Source of the DNA: Candidatus Cacconaster stercorequi | Lineage (GTDB): Bacteria > Bacillota > Clostridia > Oscillospirales > Oscillospiraceae | Assembly (NCBI GenBank): GCA_018064925.1 | Contig: JAGHUH010000011.1 | Location: forward strand, 1 to 64,000 | Length of the DNA stretch: 64,000 nucleotides | Reading direction: 5' to 3' | Shown: one piece after another, positions 43,795 to 50,397 of the stretch | Layout: every line of letters begins with the position of its first letter | How positions within the stretch are numbered: the first letter of the stretch is position 1 | Notes under the pieces: model-generated | What the model was told of the DNA's origin: nothing | The model's input: the letters and a program-made list of their open reading frames with translations, nothing else | Databases searched by the model: none | Made by a program: the position numbers and the translations under genes

Positions 43795-43823
43795 ATTGTA
43801 GCAAAAAATGCTCCGCTTGTAAA
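43795..43823 (-). promoter_or_regulatory. deoC promoter
   Basis: Minus strand: TTTACA, 17-bp spacer, TACAAT, 39 bp before deoC. Confidence 0.75.
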
Positions 43824-43835
43824 CCTTGCCGGACA

Positions 43836-43867
43836 GGAAAAACCGGAGCAGAGATCTGCTCCGGTTT
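43836..43867. terminator. Terminator after the DUF1508 gene
   Basis: A perfect 12-bp stem (AAACCGGAGCAG and complement) with a 4-base loop, then TTTTTCC on the minus strand. Confidence 0.82.
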
Positions 43868-43880
43868 CGGAATTGTGCTG

Positions 43881-44255
43881 TTATTCCTCGATCTTTACGA
43901 TTTCAGCCTCGGGTGCGTTGCGGCGGATGGAGTCGATGCCGTTGAGGCAGGAAGCCTTGGCCTTGTAGCCCTCGCCGGTGGCGATGATCTCACCGTTGCG
44001 TGCCTTCAGGCGGAAGCGGAACTCGCCGGCCTTGTCGGTATAGACCTCGAACTTGGGATTGGTGACCTTTTCAAAGCCCTCTACGGTCTGATCCTCCAGC
44101 TTGGCAGCCACAGCGTTCTTCTTCACGCTGGCAATCCCCTTCATGCAGGCATTCTCCGTAGTATACACCTCGCTGACAGCGATTACCTCGCCGTTGCCGG
44201 CCTTCAGATTGAACACGAAACCGGTCTTGGTGGTCTTTACAACAAACTTACCCAT
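43881..44255 (-). CDS. DUF1508 (YegP-like) two-repeat protein
   Basis: 124 residues built of two tandem DUF1508 units of about 50-60 residues: [20 protein letters not shown] then [20 protein letters not shown]. Each unit ends in a Gly-Ile-x-Ser-x-[KR]-[KR]-N-A segment. The family forms small alpha/beta proteins of unknown function, often stress-associated. AGGAGG lies 10 bases before the ATG. It follows the small Lys/Asp-rich gene by 17 bp, so the two form an operon. Confidence 0.9.
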   Translation of the reverse strand: MGKFVVKTTKTGFVFNLKAGNGEVIAVSEVYTTENACMKGIASVKKNAVAAKLEDQTVEGFEKVTNPKFEVYTDKAGEFRFRLKARNGEIIATGEGYKAKASCLNGIDSIRRNAPEAEIVKIEE

Positions 44256-44272
44256 ATTCCACAATCCTCCTC

Positions 44273-44563
44273 TTATTTCTTACCCAGCAGGTCGCCGACC
44301 TTGTCCTTGACCTTGCCGCCGATATCTTCCAGCTTATCGCCGATCTCATCGAAATCGACCTTATTTTTGATCTTGCCCTCGATCTCCTCAAAATCGACCT
44401 TGTCCTTGATCTTCTCGATCATTTGCTTCATCTGCTCATCGGGCAGGTCGACGCCCAGCAGATCCTCAAGTGTCTTGACCGGCTCCTTGGCAAACTTCTT
44501 GGCCAGACCGTCATCGCTCTTGATCTTATTGACGATTTCTTCCATTTTGTTCTTAATATCCAC
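44273..44563 (-). CDS. Small leader-like protein with tandem KxKxKVDF repeats
   Basis: 96 residues starting at GTG (GGAG 7 bases upstream). The first half (KIKSDDGLAKKFAKEPVKT, then LEDLLGVDLPDEQ) resembles Nif11/NHLP-type leader regions of modified peptides. The second half is Lys/Asp-rich, with two copies of a 13-residue unit (KIKDKVDFEEIEG, KIKNKVDFDEIGD). There is no Cys/Ser/Thr-rich core and no modifying enzyme nearby, so a natural-product precursor role is doubtful. It may be a small structural or regulatory protein. Confidence 0.78.
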   Translation of the reverse strand: MDIKNKMEEIVNKIKSDDGLAKKFAKEPVKTLEDLLGVDLPDEQMKQMIEKIKDKVDFEEIEGKIKNKVDFDEIGDKLEDIGGKVKDKVGDLLGKK

Positions 44564-44623
44564 AATATTACTCCTTTTCCTATATTTTATCATCTATCAT
44601 TGGGACGGAGTTTTGCTGTTAAC

Positions 44624-44653
44624 AGTATACCGCCATAAGTGGACAAGTGTCAA
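44624..44653 (-). promoter_or_regulatory. Promoter of the leader-like/DUF1508 operon
   Basis: Minus strand: consensus TTGACA, 18-bp spacer, TATACT, with a leader of about 55 nt. Confidence 0.75.
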
Positions 44654-44716
44654 GTACACGCGGTCATTTTATCACTTTTTTGACATTTTAACCGATGCTG
44701 CGCCTTGCTGCGGCCA

Positions 44717-44756
44717 CAAAAAGAGGGGAGAAACCTCCCACACGGTTTCTCCCCTC
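44717..44756 (-). terminator. Terminator of the perR-rubrerythrin unit
   Basis: A perfect 13-bp stem (GAGGGGAGAAACC and complement) with an 8-base loop, followed by TTTTTG on the minus strand. Confidence 0.83.
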
Positions 44757-44777
44757 CTGATCGACACACAGAATCTC

Positions 44778-45347
44778 TTACTTGTTGAAGTAACGCTTCA
44801 GCAGGCCCTCGAAAGCCTTGCCGTGGCGGGCCTCGTCACGAGCCATCTCATGGATGGTGTCATGCAGAGCGTCCAGATTGTACTGCTTGCACAGCTTGGC
44901 CAGCTCGAACTTGCCGGCGGTAGCGCCGTTCTCGGCATCTACGCGCATGGCCAGATTCTTCTCGGTGCTGTCGGTGACGACCTCGCCCAGCAGCTCGGCG
45001 AACTTGGCAGCGTGCTCAGCCTCTTCCAGGCCGGCCTTTTCCCAATACATACCGATTTCGGGATAACCCTCGCGGTGTGCCACGCGAGCCATGGCCAGAT
45101 ACATACCGACCTCACAGCACTCACCCTCGAAGTTGGCGTGCAGGCCATCAATGATCTGCTGCTGAACCTCGGCGGGCACATCAGCACCAAAGGCCTTGCC
45201 AACACCCACAACATGCTCAGCGGCCCAGGATCTCTCGGCTGCCTGCTCAATGAACTTATCGCCGCTCACATGGCAAACAGGGCATTCGGCGGGAGCGGTG
45301 TCGCCCTCATGAACATAACCACATACGCTGCAAACCCACTTTTTCAT
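44778..45347 (-). CDS. Reverse rubrerythrin
   Basis: Peroxide-reducing non-haem iron protein of anaerobes. 189 residues: an N-terminal rubredoxin domain ([11 protein letters not shown]...CPVCHVSG) followed by a ferritin-like di-iron domain ([45 protein letters not shown]). The rubredoxin-first order is reversed compared with classical rubrerythrin. It lies about 60 bp after the PerR-type gene on the same strand, fitting peroxide-inducible control. Confidence 0.95.
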   Translation of the reverse strand: MKKWVCSVCGYVHEGDTAPAECPVCHVSGDKFIEQAAERSWAAEHVVGVGKAFGADVPAEVQQQIIDGLHANFEGECCEVGMYLAMARVAHREGYPEIGMYWEKAGLEEAEHAAKFAELLGEVVTDSTEKNLAMRVDAENGATAGKFELAKLCKQYNLDALHDTIHEMARDEARHGKAFEGLLKRYFNK

Positions 45348-45407
45348 AATCATATTCTCCTTTTAAAATAGATTTTTATTGATGCACAGGGATTCCCCTG
45401 CGTCGAT

Positions 45408-45788
45408 TCACTTCCTGCAATCGGGGCACCGACCCTTGAAAAGCACACGGTATCCCGTCAGTTCATAGCCGCAGCTATCTGTCACCGCGGCGCACAGATT
45501 GCCCAGCTCCGGCATGATTACATCAGCCACCCTGCCGCATTCCTCGCAGTACACATGGTAGTGCGGGTGCGTCTGATGGTCGAAATGATCCGCACCGTCC
45601 GACATCGGCAGACGCAGGATGCTTCCCTGCTCCGCCATGCGGCCCAGCACACGGTACACCGTGGCTTTACTTACCGAGGGGTGCGTAAGCTGCACCTGCT
45701 CATAGACCATATCCGCCGTGGGATGGTTGGCAAGCTCGCACAGGACAGCATAAATAATATCTTTTTGTACGGTGTGTCGTTCTGCCAT
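45408..45788 (-). CDS. perR: Fur-family regulator, PerR-like
   Basis: 126-residue metal-dependent repressor. The DNA-recognition helix region is VSKATVYRVLGRMAEQGSI. The regulatory metal site has HFDHQTHPHYHVYCEECG, and two CxxC pairs (CEEC, CPDC) hold structural zinc. Start at the ATG after AGGGGGG. A perfect Per/Fur-type palindrome sits just past its own -10, and the next gene is rubrerythrin. I call it PerR rather than Fur on this context; sequence alone does not decide. Confidence 0.87.
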   Translation of the reverse strand: MAERHTVQKDIIYAVLCELANHPTADMVYEQVQLTHPSVSKATVYRVLGRMAEQGSILRLPMSDGADHFDHQTHPHYHVYCEECGRVADVIMPELGNLCAAVTDSCGYELTGYRVLFKGRCPDCRK

Positions 45789-45803
45789 GTGTTCGCCCCC
45801 CTT

Positions 45804-45816
45804 AACAATAATTGTT
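45804..45816. promoter_or_regulatory. Per-box-like operator
   Basis: Perfect 6-1-6 palindrome AACAAT-A-ATTGTT located about +4 to +16 relative to the perR promoter; compare the Bacillus Per box TTATAATnATTATAA. It suggests autoregulation and peroxide control of the rubrerythrin. Confidence 0.68.
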
Positions 45817-45826
45817 CTCAATTGAT

Positions 45827-45854
45827 ATTATATCTCATTTTTCTCTGATGTCAA
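45827..45854 (-). promoter_or_regulatory. perR promoter
   Basis: Minus strand: consensus TTGACA, 16-bp spacer, consensus TATAAT, about 40 bp before perR. Confidence 0.85.
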
Positions 45855-45874
45855 GCGCAAAATGCAAATATTAT

Positions 45875-45919
45875 AAAAAGTATGCGATTTCCCCTGCACA
45901 GGAAAAAATCGCATACTTT
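45875..45919. terminator. Terminator after the Fn3-NlpC/P60 gene
   Basis: A 13-14-bp stem (AAAGTATGCGATT and complement) with a loop of about 15 bases, followed on the minus strand by TTTTTATAAT. Confidence 0.72.
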
Positions 45920-45956
45920 CATCATATATATCTTCTTTTGGTAATTACGCAATCCG

Positions 45957-47909
45957 TCAGGACAAATCAGCCTTATCGAACAGCTTATAGGCATAGTAAC
46001 GCTGACCGTCGTATTGAATCGCCGCCCAGGGCTGACCGACAATTGTGCCATCGCTTAAGGTACTATAACCGTACATATCATTATAATACTCAACGGTCAT
46101 CTGCTCACCGGCCGGAATCGTAATGCACTTGCCCTCGGCCTTCAGCTGCTCTTTATCTGTACCCGCCTTCACAAAACTTGTGTCCAGTTCCGTATAAACC
46201 GCCATTCCCCACTGGTTTGTAACGGTTGCAGTCTGGTTGATTGGCTGCACCTGATCCGGCAGATAGCGGATGGCACGCACAAAGCGGTTGTAATAGATAC
46301 CGCTGTCCATCGGCATAATAGACACGCCGCTTGTGGACTTTGTGGACTGGATAAACTGCTTGTCGCCGAGGTAGATTCCGCAGTGTGTATAGGTGCTTTT
46401 ATCCGTATCACTGCGTTCATTGAAGAACACCACATCGCCCGGCTGCAGAGCCGCCCAATCCACCGGTTTTGCCTTGGTGTATTCGCACACGACCGTTGCC
46501 TTAAACCGGGTATCAAAGCCCTGGTTGTAAAGCTCTCTGCTGTCGTGCAATCTGTTTATATTGGCGGAGAGAAGATAGACCGGATTGTACTGCTTCATAA
46601 CCTTGTTCAAAACATGGGAGACGAAACCGGAGCAGTCAAACTGATACTGTCCGGCGTCGTTCTTCTCGCCGACCCCGCCCTTAACATAATTGGTGGGCTT
46701 GCTCATATATGAAACAGCGTAGTCCACCACTTCCTGCTGATACACCGCGTTATCCGGATTTGTATAGTGGTCATATCGATCCGGCGTGGTGGTAAACTTT
46801 TGCTCACCGGCGTCAATCCAGCAGTAGTACATCGTGCCGTCATACTTCACCTTGCGCCATTCGCCCTTGGCATATGATGCCTCATTGTCATAGAGCGTGA
46901 CCTTCTGATTGTAGTAAACCGTCTTATAATCAGAAGAACTGGTCGGCTTGGTATACAGCGCCGTGGTAACATTCTTCGTATACGCTGTGTAATAGGTGAC
47001 CACACTCTTTACACCAGAGAACGCGCCATAGTATGTGCTGCCGTTTATCGTCCGATATGCTCTGACCTTGACAAAATACTTTGTGCCCTTTGTCAGACCG
47101 GCGATGGTCTTATTCAAGTTGGCGCCCTTGACCGTAATGCTCTTATAGCTGCTGAAGTCCGATTTTGTAGAATATCTGATCTGGAACCCGGTGGCCTTTG
47201 CATCTGCGGCCTTCACACAGATGGATGTACTGCTTGCTTTGCTCAGGGAGGAAATGGTTGCTTGATTGACATAATATGTCGTAGCGTTTTTTGATGCGGA
47301 AAATGCGCTGTAATAATTTGTGCCGCTTACGGTTTTATAGGCCCTGACCTTTACATAATATTTTGTATTCTTTGCCAGCCCCGTAATGGTCTTATTCAGC
47401 TTTGTGCCCTTGACCGTAATGCTCTTATAGCTGCTGAAATCCGATTTTGTGGAATATCTGATTTGGAATCCGGTGGCCTTTGCGTTGGAAGCCTGCACCT
47501 TGACAGATGTTCCGCCGGCTCTGCTCAACGAGGAAATCGTCGGCCGATCCAGTCTGTAAATTGTTTTTGCGGTGCTGCTTTGGGTTATCTTGCTGCCTTT
47601 ATAGCTGCACACTTTATACATATATCGGGTACCGTTTGCCACATTGGGATCTGTCCAACTGGTGGTGGAAGCAGATTTGATCTGCTTCACCTTTTGATAG
47701 CTTTTGGCTGTGCCGGCTTTGCGGTAAATATAGTAGCCCATCTTTGCGGAATCCTTGGTCCAGGTGACCTTGATGCCGGTTGCCGTATTGCTCAATGCGG
47801 CAATCGTTCCCTTCGCCGTAGCCGCATACGCGGTAGTGGGCATACTGATCACGGAAACCAGCATGATCAGCACCATCACAAGTCCGAAACGCTTCACAAA
47901 TCTGGTCAT
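45957..47909 (-). CDS. Secreted Fn3-SH3-NlpC/P60 cell-wall hydrolase
   Basis: 650 residues. A signal peptide (1-29, cleaving after AYA) precedes three fibronectin-III-like domains (about 33-118, 122-212, 216-306), an SH3-like segment (310-370) and an NlpC/P60 cysteine peptidase (about 390-560) with Cys426 (FDCSGF) and His509 (YTHCG). An uncharacterised tail follows. Domains 2 and 3 share an identical 22-residue block at 94-residue spacing. Base composition is more AT-rich than the neighbours, hinting at acquisition or different constraints. Probable peptidoglycan endopeptidase. Confidence 0.88.
   Translation of the reverse strand: MTRFVKRFGLVMVLIMLVSVISMPTTAYAATAKGTIAALSNTATGIKVTWTKDSAKMGYYIYRKAGTAKSYQKVKQIKSASTTSWTDPNVANGTRYMYKVCSYKGSKITQSSTAKTIYRLDRPTISSLSRAGGTSVKVQASNAKATGFQIRYSTKSDFSSYKSITVKGTKLNKTITGLAKNTKYYVKVRAYKTVSGTNYYSAFSASKNATTYYVNQATISSLSKASSTSICVKAADAKATGFQIRYSTKSDFSSYKSITVKGANLNKTIAGLTKGTKYFVKVRAYRTINGSTYYGAFSGVKSVVTYYTAYTKNVTTALYTKPTSSSDYKTVYYNQKVTLYDNEASYAKGEWRKVKYDGTMYYCWIDAGEQKFTTTPDRYDHYTNPDNAVYQQEVVDYAVSYMSKPTNYVKGGVGEKNDAGQYQFDCSGFVSHVLNKVMKQYNPVYLLSANINRLHDSRELYNQGFDTRFKATVVCEYTKAKPVDWAALQPGDVVFFNERSDTDKSTYTHCGIYLGDKQFIQSTKSTSGVSIMPMDSGIYYNRFVRAIRYLPDQVQPINQTATVTNQWGMAVYTELDTSFVKAGTDKEQLKAEGKCITIPAGEQMTVEYYNDMYGYSTLSDGTIVGQPWAAIQYDGQRYYAYKLFDKADLS
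47124..47468. repeat. Intragenic 282-bp-spaced repeat in the Fn3 region
   Basis: A block of about 60 bp (starting GCCCTTGACCGTAATG at 47124 and 47406) is repeated almost exactly, with only a few differences. It codes the shared Fn3 block. Confidence 0.8.
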
Positions 47910-47946
47910 AACGCTTCCCCCTTCCTTTTCTGGAAACTCTAATTTT

Positions 47947-47975
47947 AGACTATCAAATCATCAATATTTTGTCAA
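47947..47975 (-). promoter_or_regulatory. Promoter of the Fn3-NlpC/P60 gene
   Basis: Minus strand: TTGACA, 17-bp spacer, TAGTCT with an extended -10 TG. A short inverted repeat (CAACA/TGTTG) overlaps the -35. Confidence 0.7.
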
Positions 47976-48054
47976 CAAATGTTGTCTATCACGCAGAAAA
48001 AATATATTATACTTGATTATCTTATCAATAAGATTAAGAAAAAATGACCTCTCC

Positions 48055-48092
48055 CCTAAAAAAGCGGCTGCTTTGTGGCAGCCGCTTTTTTA
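48055..48092. terminator. Terminator after the EF-G-like gene
   Basis: A perfect stem of about 13 bp (AAAGCGGCTGC and complement) with loop TTTGTG and long A/T runs on both flanks. Confidence 0.85.
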
Positions 48093-48110
48093 TTACGATA
48101 ACAAATACAA

Positions 48111-50174
48111 TTACTCGGCTTCAGCCAGAGCCTTGGCCTCGGCAATTGCCTTCTCCTGTGCCGCACCGGGGCAATCCTCGTAGCGGACAAAGTTGAAGGT
48201 GAAGGTACCACGGGACTGGGTCATGGAGCGCAGATCGATGGCGTAGCTCATCATCTCGGCCATGGGAACCTCGGCCTCCAGCACCTGCTCGCCGTCACCG
48301 GTGGGATTCATGCCCATCACGCGGCCGCGGCGCTTGTTCAGGTCGCCCATCACATCGCCCAGATAGCTGTCGGGAATGGTGACCTTCAGCTCGCCGATGG
48401 GCTCCATCAGGACGGGCTTTGCCTCGGGCAGAGCGGCCTTAAATGCCAGGTTGGCAGCCAGCTTGAAGGCGATTTCGGAGGAGTCAACGGGGTGGTAAGA
48501 ACCATCCACCAGGGTGGCCTTCAGGTACACCACGGGATAGCCGGCCAGCACGCCGTGCAGGCAGCTCTCACGCAGACCCTTTTCAACTGCGGGGAAGTAG
48601 TTCTTGGGCACGGAGCCGCCGAACACATTCTCTTCAAAGATCATCTCTTCCTGCTCGCTCTGGGGCTCGAAGATGATATGAACATCACCGAACTGGCCGC
48701 TGCCGCCGGTCTGCTTCTTATAACGACCCTGCTTACGGACGGTGCTGCGGATCTTCTCACGATAAGCAACACGGGGGGTATCCAGCTCAGAATCCACACC
48801 GAAGCGGCTCTTCAGCTTGGCGCACAGAACATCGATCTGGATATCGCCGGCGCCGGAGATAACGGTCTGGTGGGTCTCGGCGTTGTTGGTGACGGAGAAG
48901 GTAGGATCTTCCTCGTTCAGCTTGTTCAGGCCGGTACCCAGCTTCTCGATCTCCTGCTTGGTCTTGGGGGAGATGGCGCGCTCATAGCAGGCGGGAGCAA
49001 AGGCCATGGGAGCAAACTTGACATAGGTCTTATTCTCGCACAGGGTGTCGCCGGTCTTGACCTTATCCATCTTGCCGATGGCAGCGATATCGCCGCAGCA
49101 GATTTCCTTGGTCTCCTCGGTCTTCTTACCCTTCATGTAGTACAGACGACCCATCTTCTCGGTGTTGCCGGTGGTCATGTTGTACAGGGACATATCGCCG
49201 GTGACCTTACCGCGAATGACCTTGATCATGGAATACTTGCCGTACTGGTCGGAAATGGTCTTGAACACCAGAGCGGCGGTGGTGCCGTTGGGATCATAAG
49301 CCACCTCGATGGCGTTGCCGTCATCATCCTCGGCCTCCTCGGCGGGCATATCGGTAGCCACGGGAACCAGGTCGATGATGGTCTGCATCAGCATCTCAAC
49401 GCCCAGACCGGTGACAGCGGAGCCGCACATCACAGGGCAGACGGTACCTTCACGCACACCGATCTTCAGGCCCTTGGCCATATCCTCGGCGGACAGCTCC
49501 ATCTCCTCGAAGAACTTCTCCATCAGTTCTTCATCGGCGCCGGCGGCGGCTTCCATCAGCTCTGCGCGCAGAGCCTCGACCTCGTCGGCCATGTCAGCGG
49601 GGATGGGGCACTCCACAGCCTTGCCGCCCTTGACCTCGTAGGCCTTGTTGTGCAGCAGATCCACGATGGCGGTGACAACCTTGTTGCCGTCGATGACAGG
49701 GGCAACGATGGGGGCGATAGCGGTGCCGAACTTCTCCTTGATGGCGTCCAGGCAGGACTGATAATCGCTATTGTCTTCCTCGGTGCGGTTGATGAAGATC
49801 ATACGGGGCTTGCTGCCCAGCATTTTCCAGCTGCGCTCCATACCAACGGACAGACCGTCCTTGGCAGCGCCCACGATGACGGCGCACTCGGCGGCGCGGA
49901 TGGCGCACACGGCCTCACCGGCGAAGTCAAAGTTGCCGGGGGCATCCATCACATTGATCTTGACCTTGTTATAGTTGACGGGAGCAAAAGCCAGAGAAAT
50001 GGAAATCTGGCGCTTGATTTCCTCGGCGTCGTAGTCACACACGGTATTGCCGTCTGCGCTCTTACCCAGGCGATCAGTCCCTTTGGTCATAAAGAGCATC
50101 TGCTCAGCAAGAGAGGTCTTGCCGGAGCCACCGTGGCCCAGCAGGGCGATATTGCGAATGTCATTGGCAGTCAT
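48111..50174 (-). CDS. EF-G-like translational GTPase paralogue
   Basis: 687 residues with full EF-G domain order (G, II, III, IV, V). G1 is intact (GHGGSGKTSL), but the other G motifs are altered: G3 reads DAPGNFDF, with the catalytic His replaced by Asn, and G4 reads NRTEED instead of NKMD. Switch I (EEIKRQISIS) is also divergent. Domain IV is preserved (GGSGQFGDVHI, GSYHPVDSSEIAF). This fits the non-canonical EF-G2-like group rather than the main translocase. It may be a regulator or special-state factor; no ribosomal genes are nearby. Confidence 0.9.
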   Translation of the reverse strand: MTANDIRNIALLGHGGSGKTSLAEQMLFMTKGTDRLGKSADGNTVCDYDAEEIKRQISISLAFAPVNYNKVKINVMDAPGNFDFAGEAVCAIRAAECAVIVGAAKDGLSVGMERSWKMLGSKPRMIFINRTEEDNSDYQSCLDAIKEKFGTAIAPIVAPVIDGNKVVTAIVDLLHNKAYEVKGGKAVECPIPADMADEVEALRAELMEAAAGADEELMEKFFEEMELSAEDMAKGLKIGVREGTVCPVMCGSAVTGLGVEMLMQTIIDLVPVATDMPAEEAEDDDGNAIEVAYDPNGTTAALVFKTISDQYGKYSMIKVIRGKVTGDMSLYNMTTGNTEKMGRLYYMKGKKTEETKEICCGDIAAIGKMDKVKTGDTLCENKTYVKFAPMAFAPACYERAISPKTKQEIEKLGTGLNKLNEEDPTFSVTNNAETHQTVISGAGDIQIDVLCAKLKSRFGVDSELDTPRVAYREKIRSTVRKQGRYKKQTGGSGQFGDVHIIFEPQSEQEEMIFEENVFGGSVPKNYFPAVEKGLRESCLHGVLAGYPVVYLKATLVDGSYHPVDSSEIAFKLAANLAFKAALPEAKPVLMEPIGELKVTIPDSYLGDVMGDLNKRRGRVMGMNPTGDGEQVLEAEVPMAEMMSYAIDLRSMTQSRGTFTFNFVRYEDCPGAAQEKAIAEAKALAEAE

Positions 50175-50204
50175 AATTCAGTTTTCTCCCTTCATTTTGT
50201 TAAA

Positions 50205-50267
50205 CGCATAAAGCTATGCGCAATCGCTCAATACTCGAATTATATAATATTTTTTAAGACCTGACAA
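50205..50267 (-). promoter_or_regulatory. Promoter and leader hairpin of the EF-G-like gene
   Basis: Minus strand: TTGTCA, 17-bp spacer, TATAAT (50239-50267). In the leader, CGCATA-AAGC-TATGCG (50205-50220) forms a small perfect hairpin before the ribosome site. Confidence 0.7.
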
Positions 50268-50352
50268 CTATATTTTTTTGTTTTTTTAGCAAATGTACCG
50301 AAAAAAATAGACATTTATAGGGAGTCGTCATGCGATTTTGCAGACAGGGCAT

Positions 50353-50391
50353 GAAAAAACAGAGAGAAAGCACTGCTTCCCCCCTGTTTTT
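50353..50391 (-). terminator. Terminator after the P-type-ATPase-like gene
   Basis: A 14-bp stem with several G-U pairs, closed by AAAAA/TTTTT, followed by TTTTTTC on the minus strand. Confidence 0.65.
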
Positions 50392-50397
50392 CTGATA

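Noticed and set aside
44273..44563. Bacteriocin precursor gene
   Set aside because: There is no double-glycine site, no Cys/Ser/Thr core, and no modification or export gene nearby.
45354..45407. Attenuator between perR and the rubrerythrin
   Set aside because: The CAGGG/CCCTG stem is short and lacks a clear T run in the right place.
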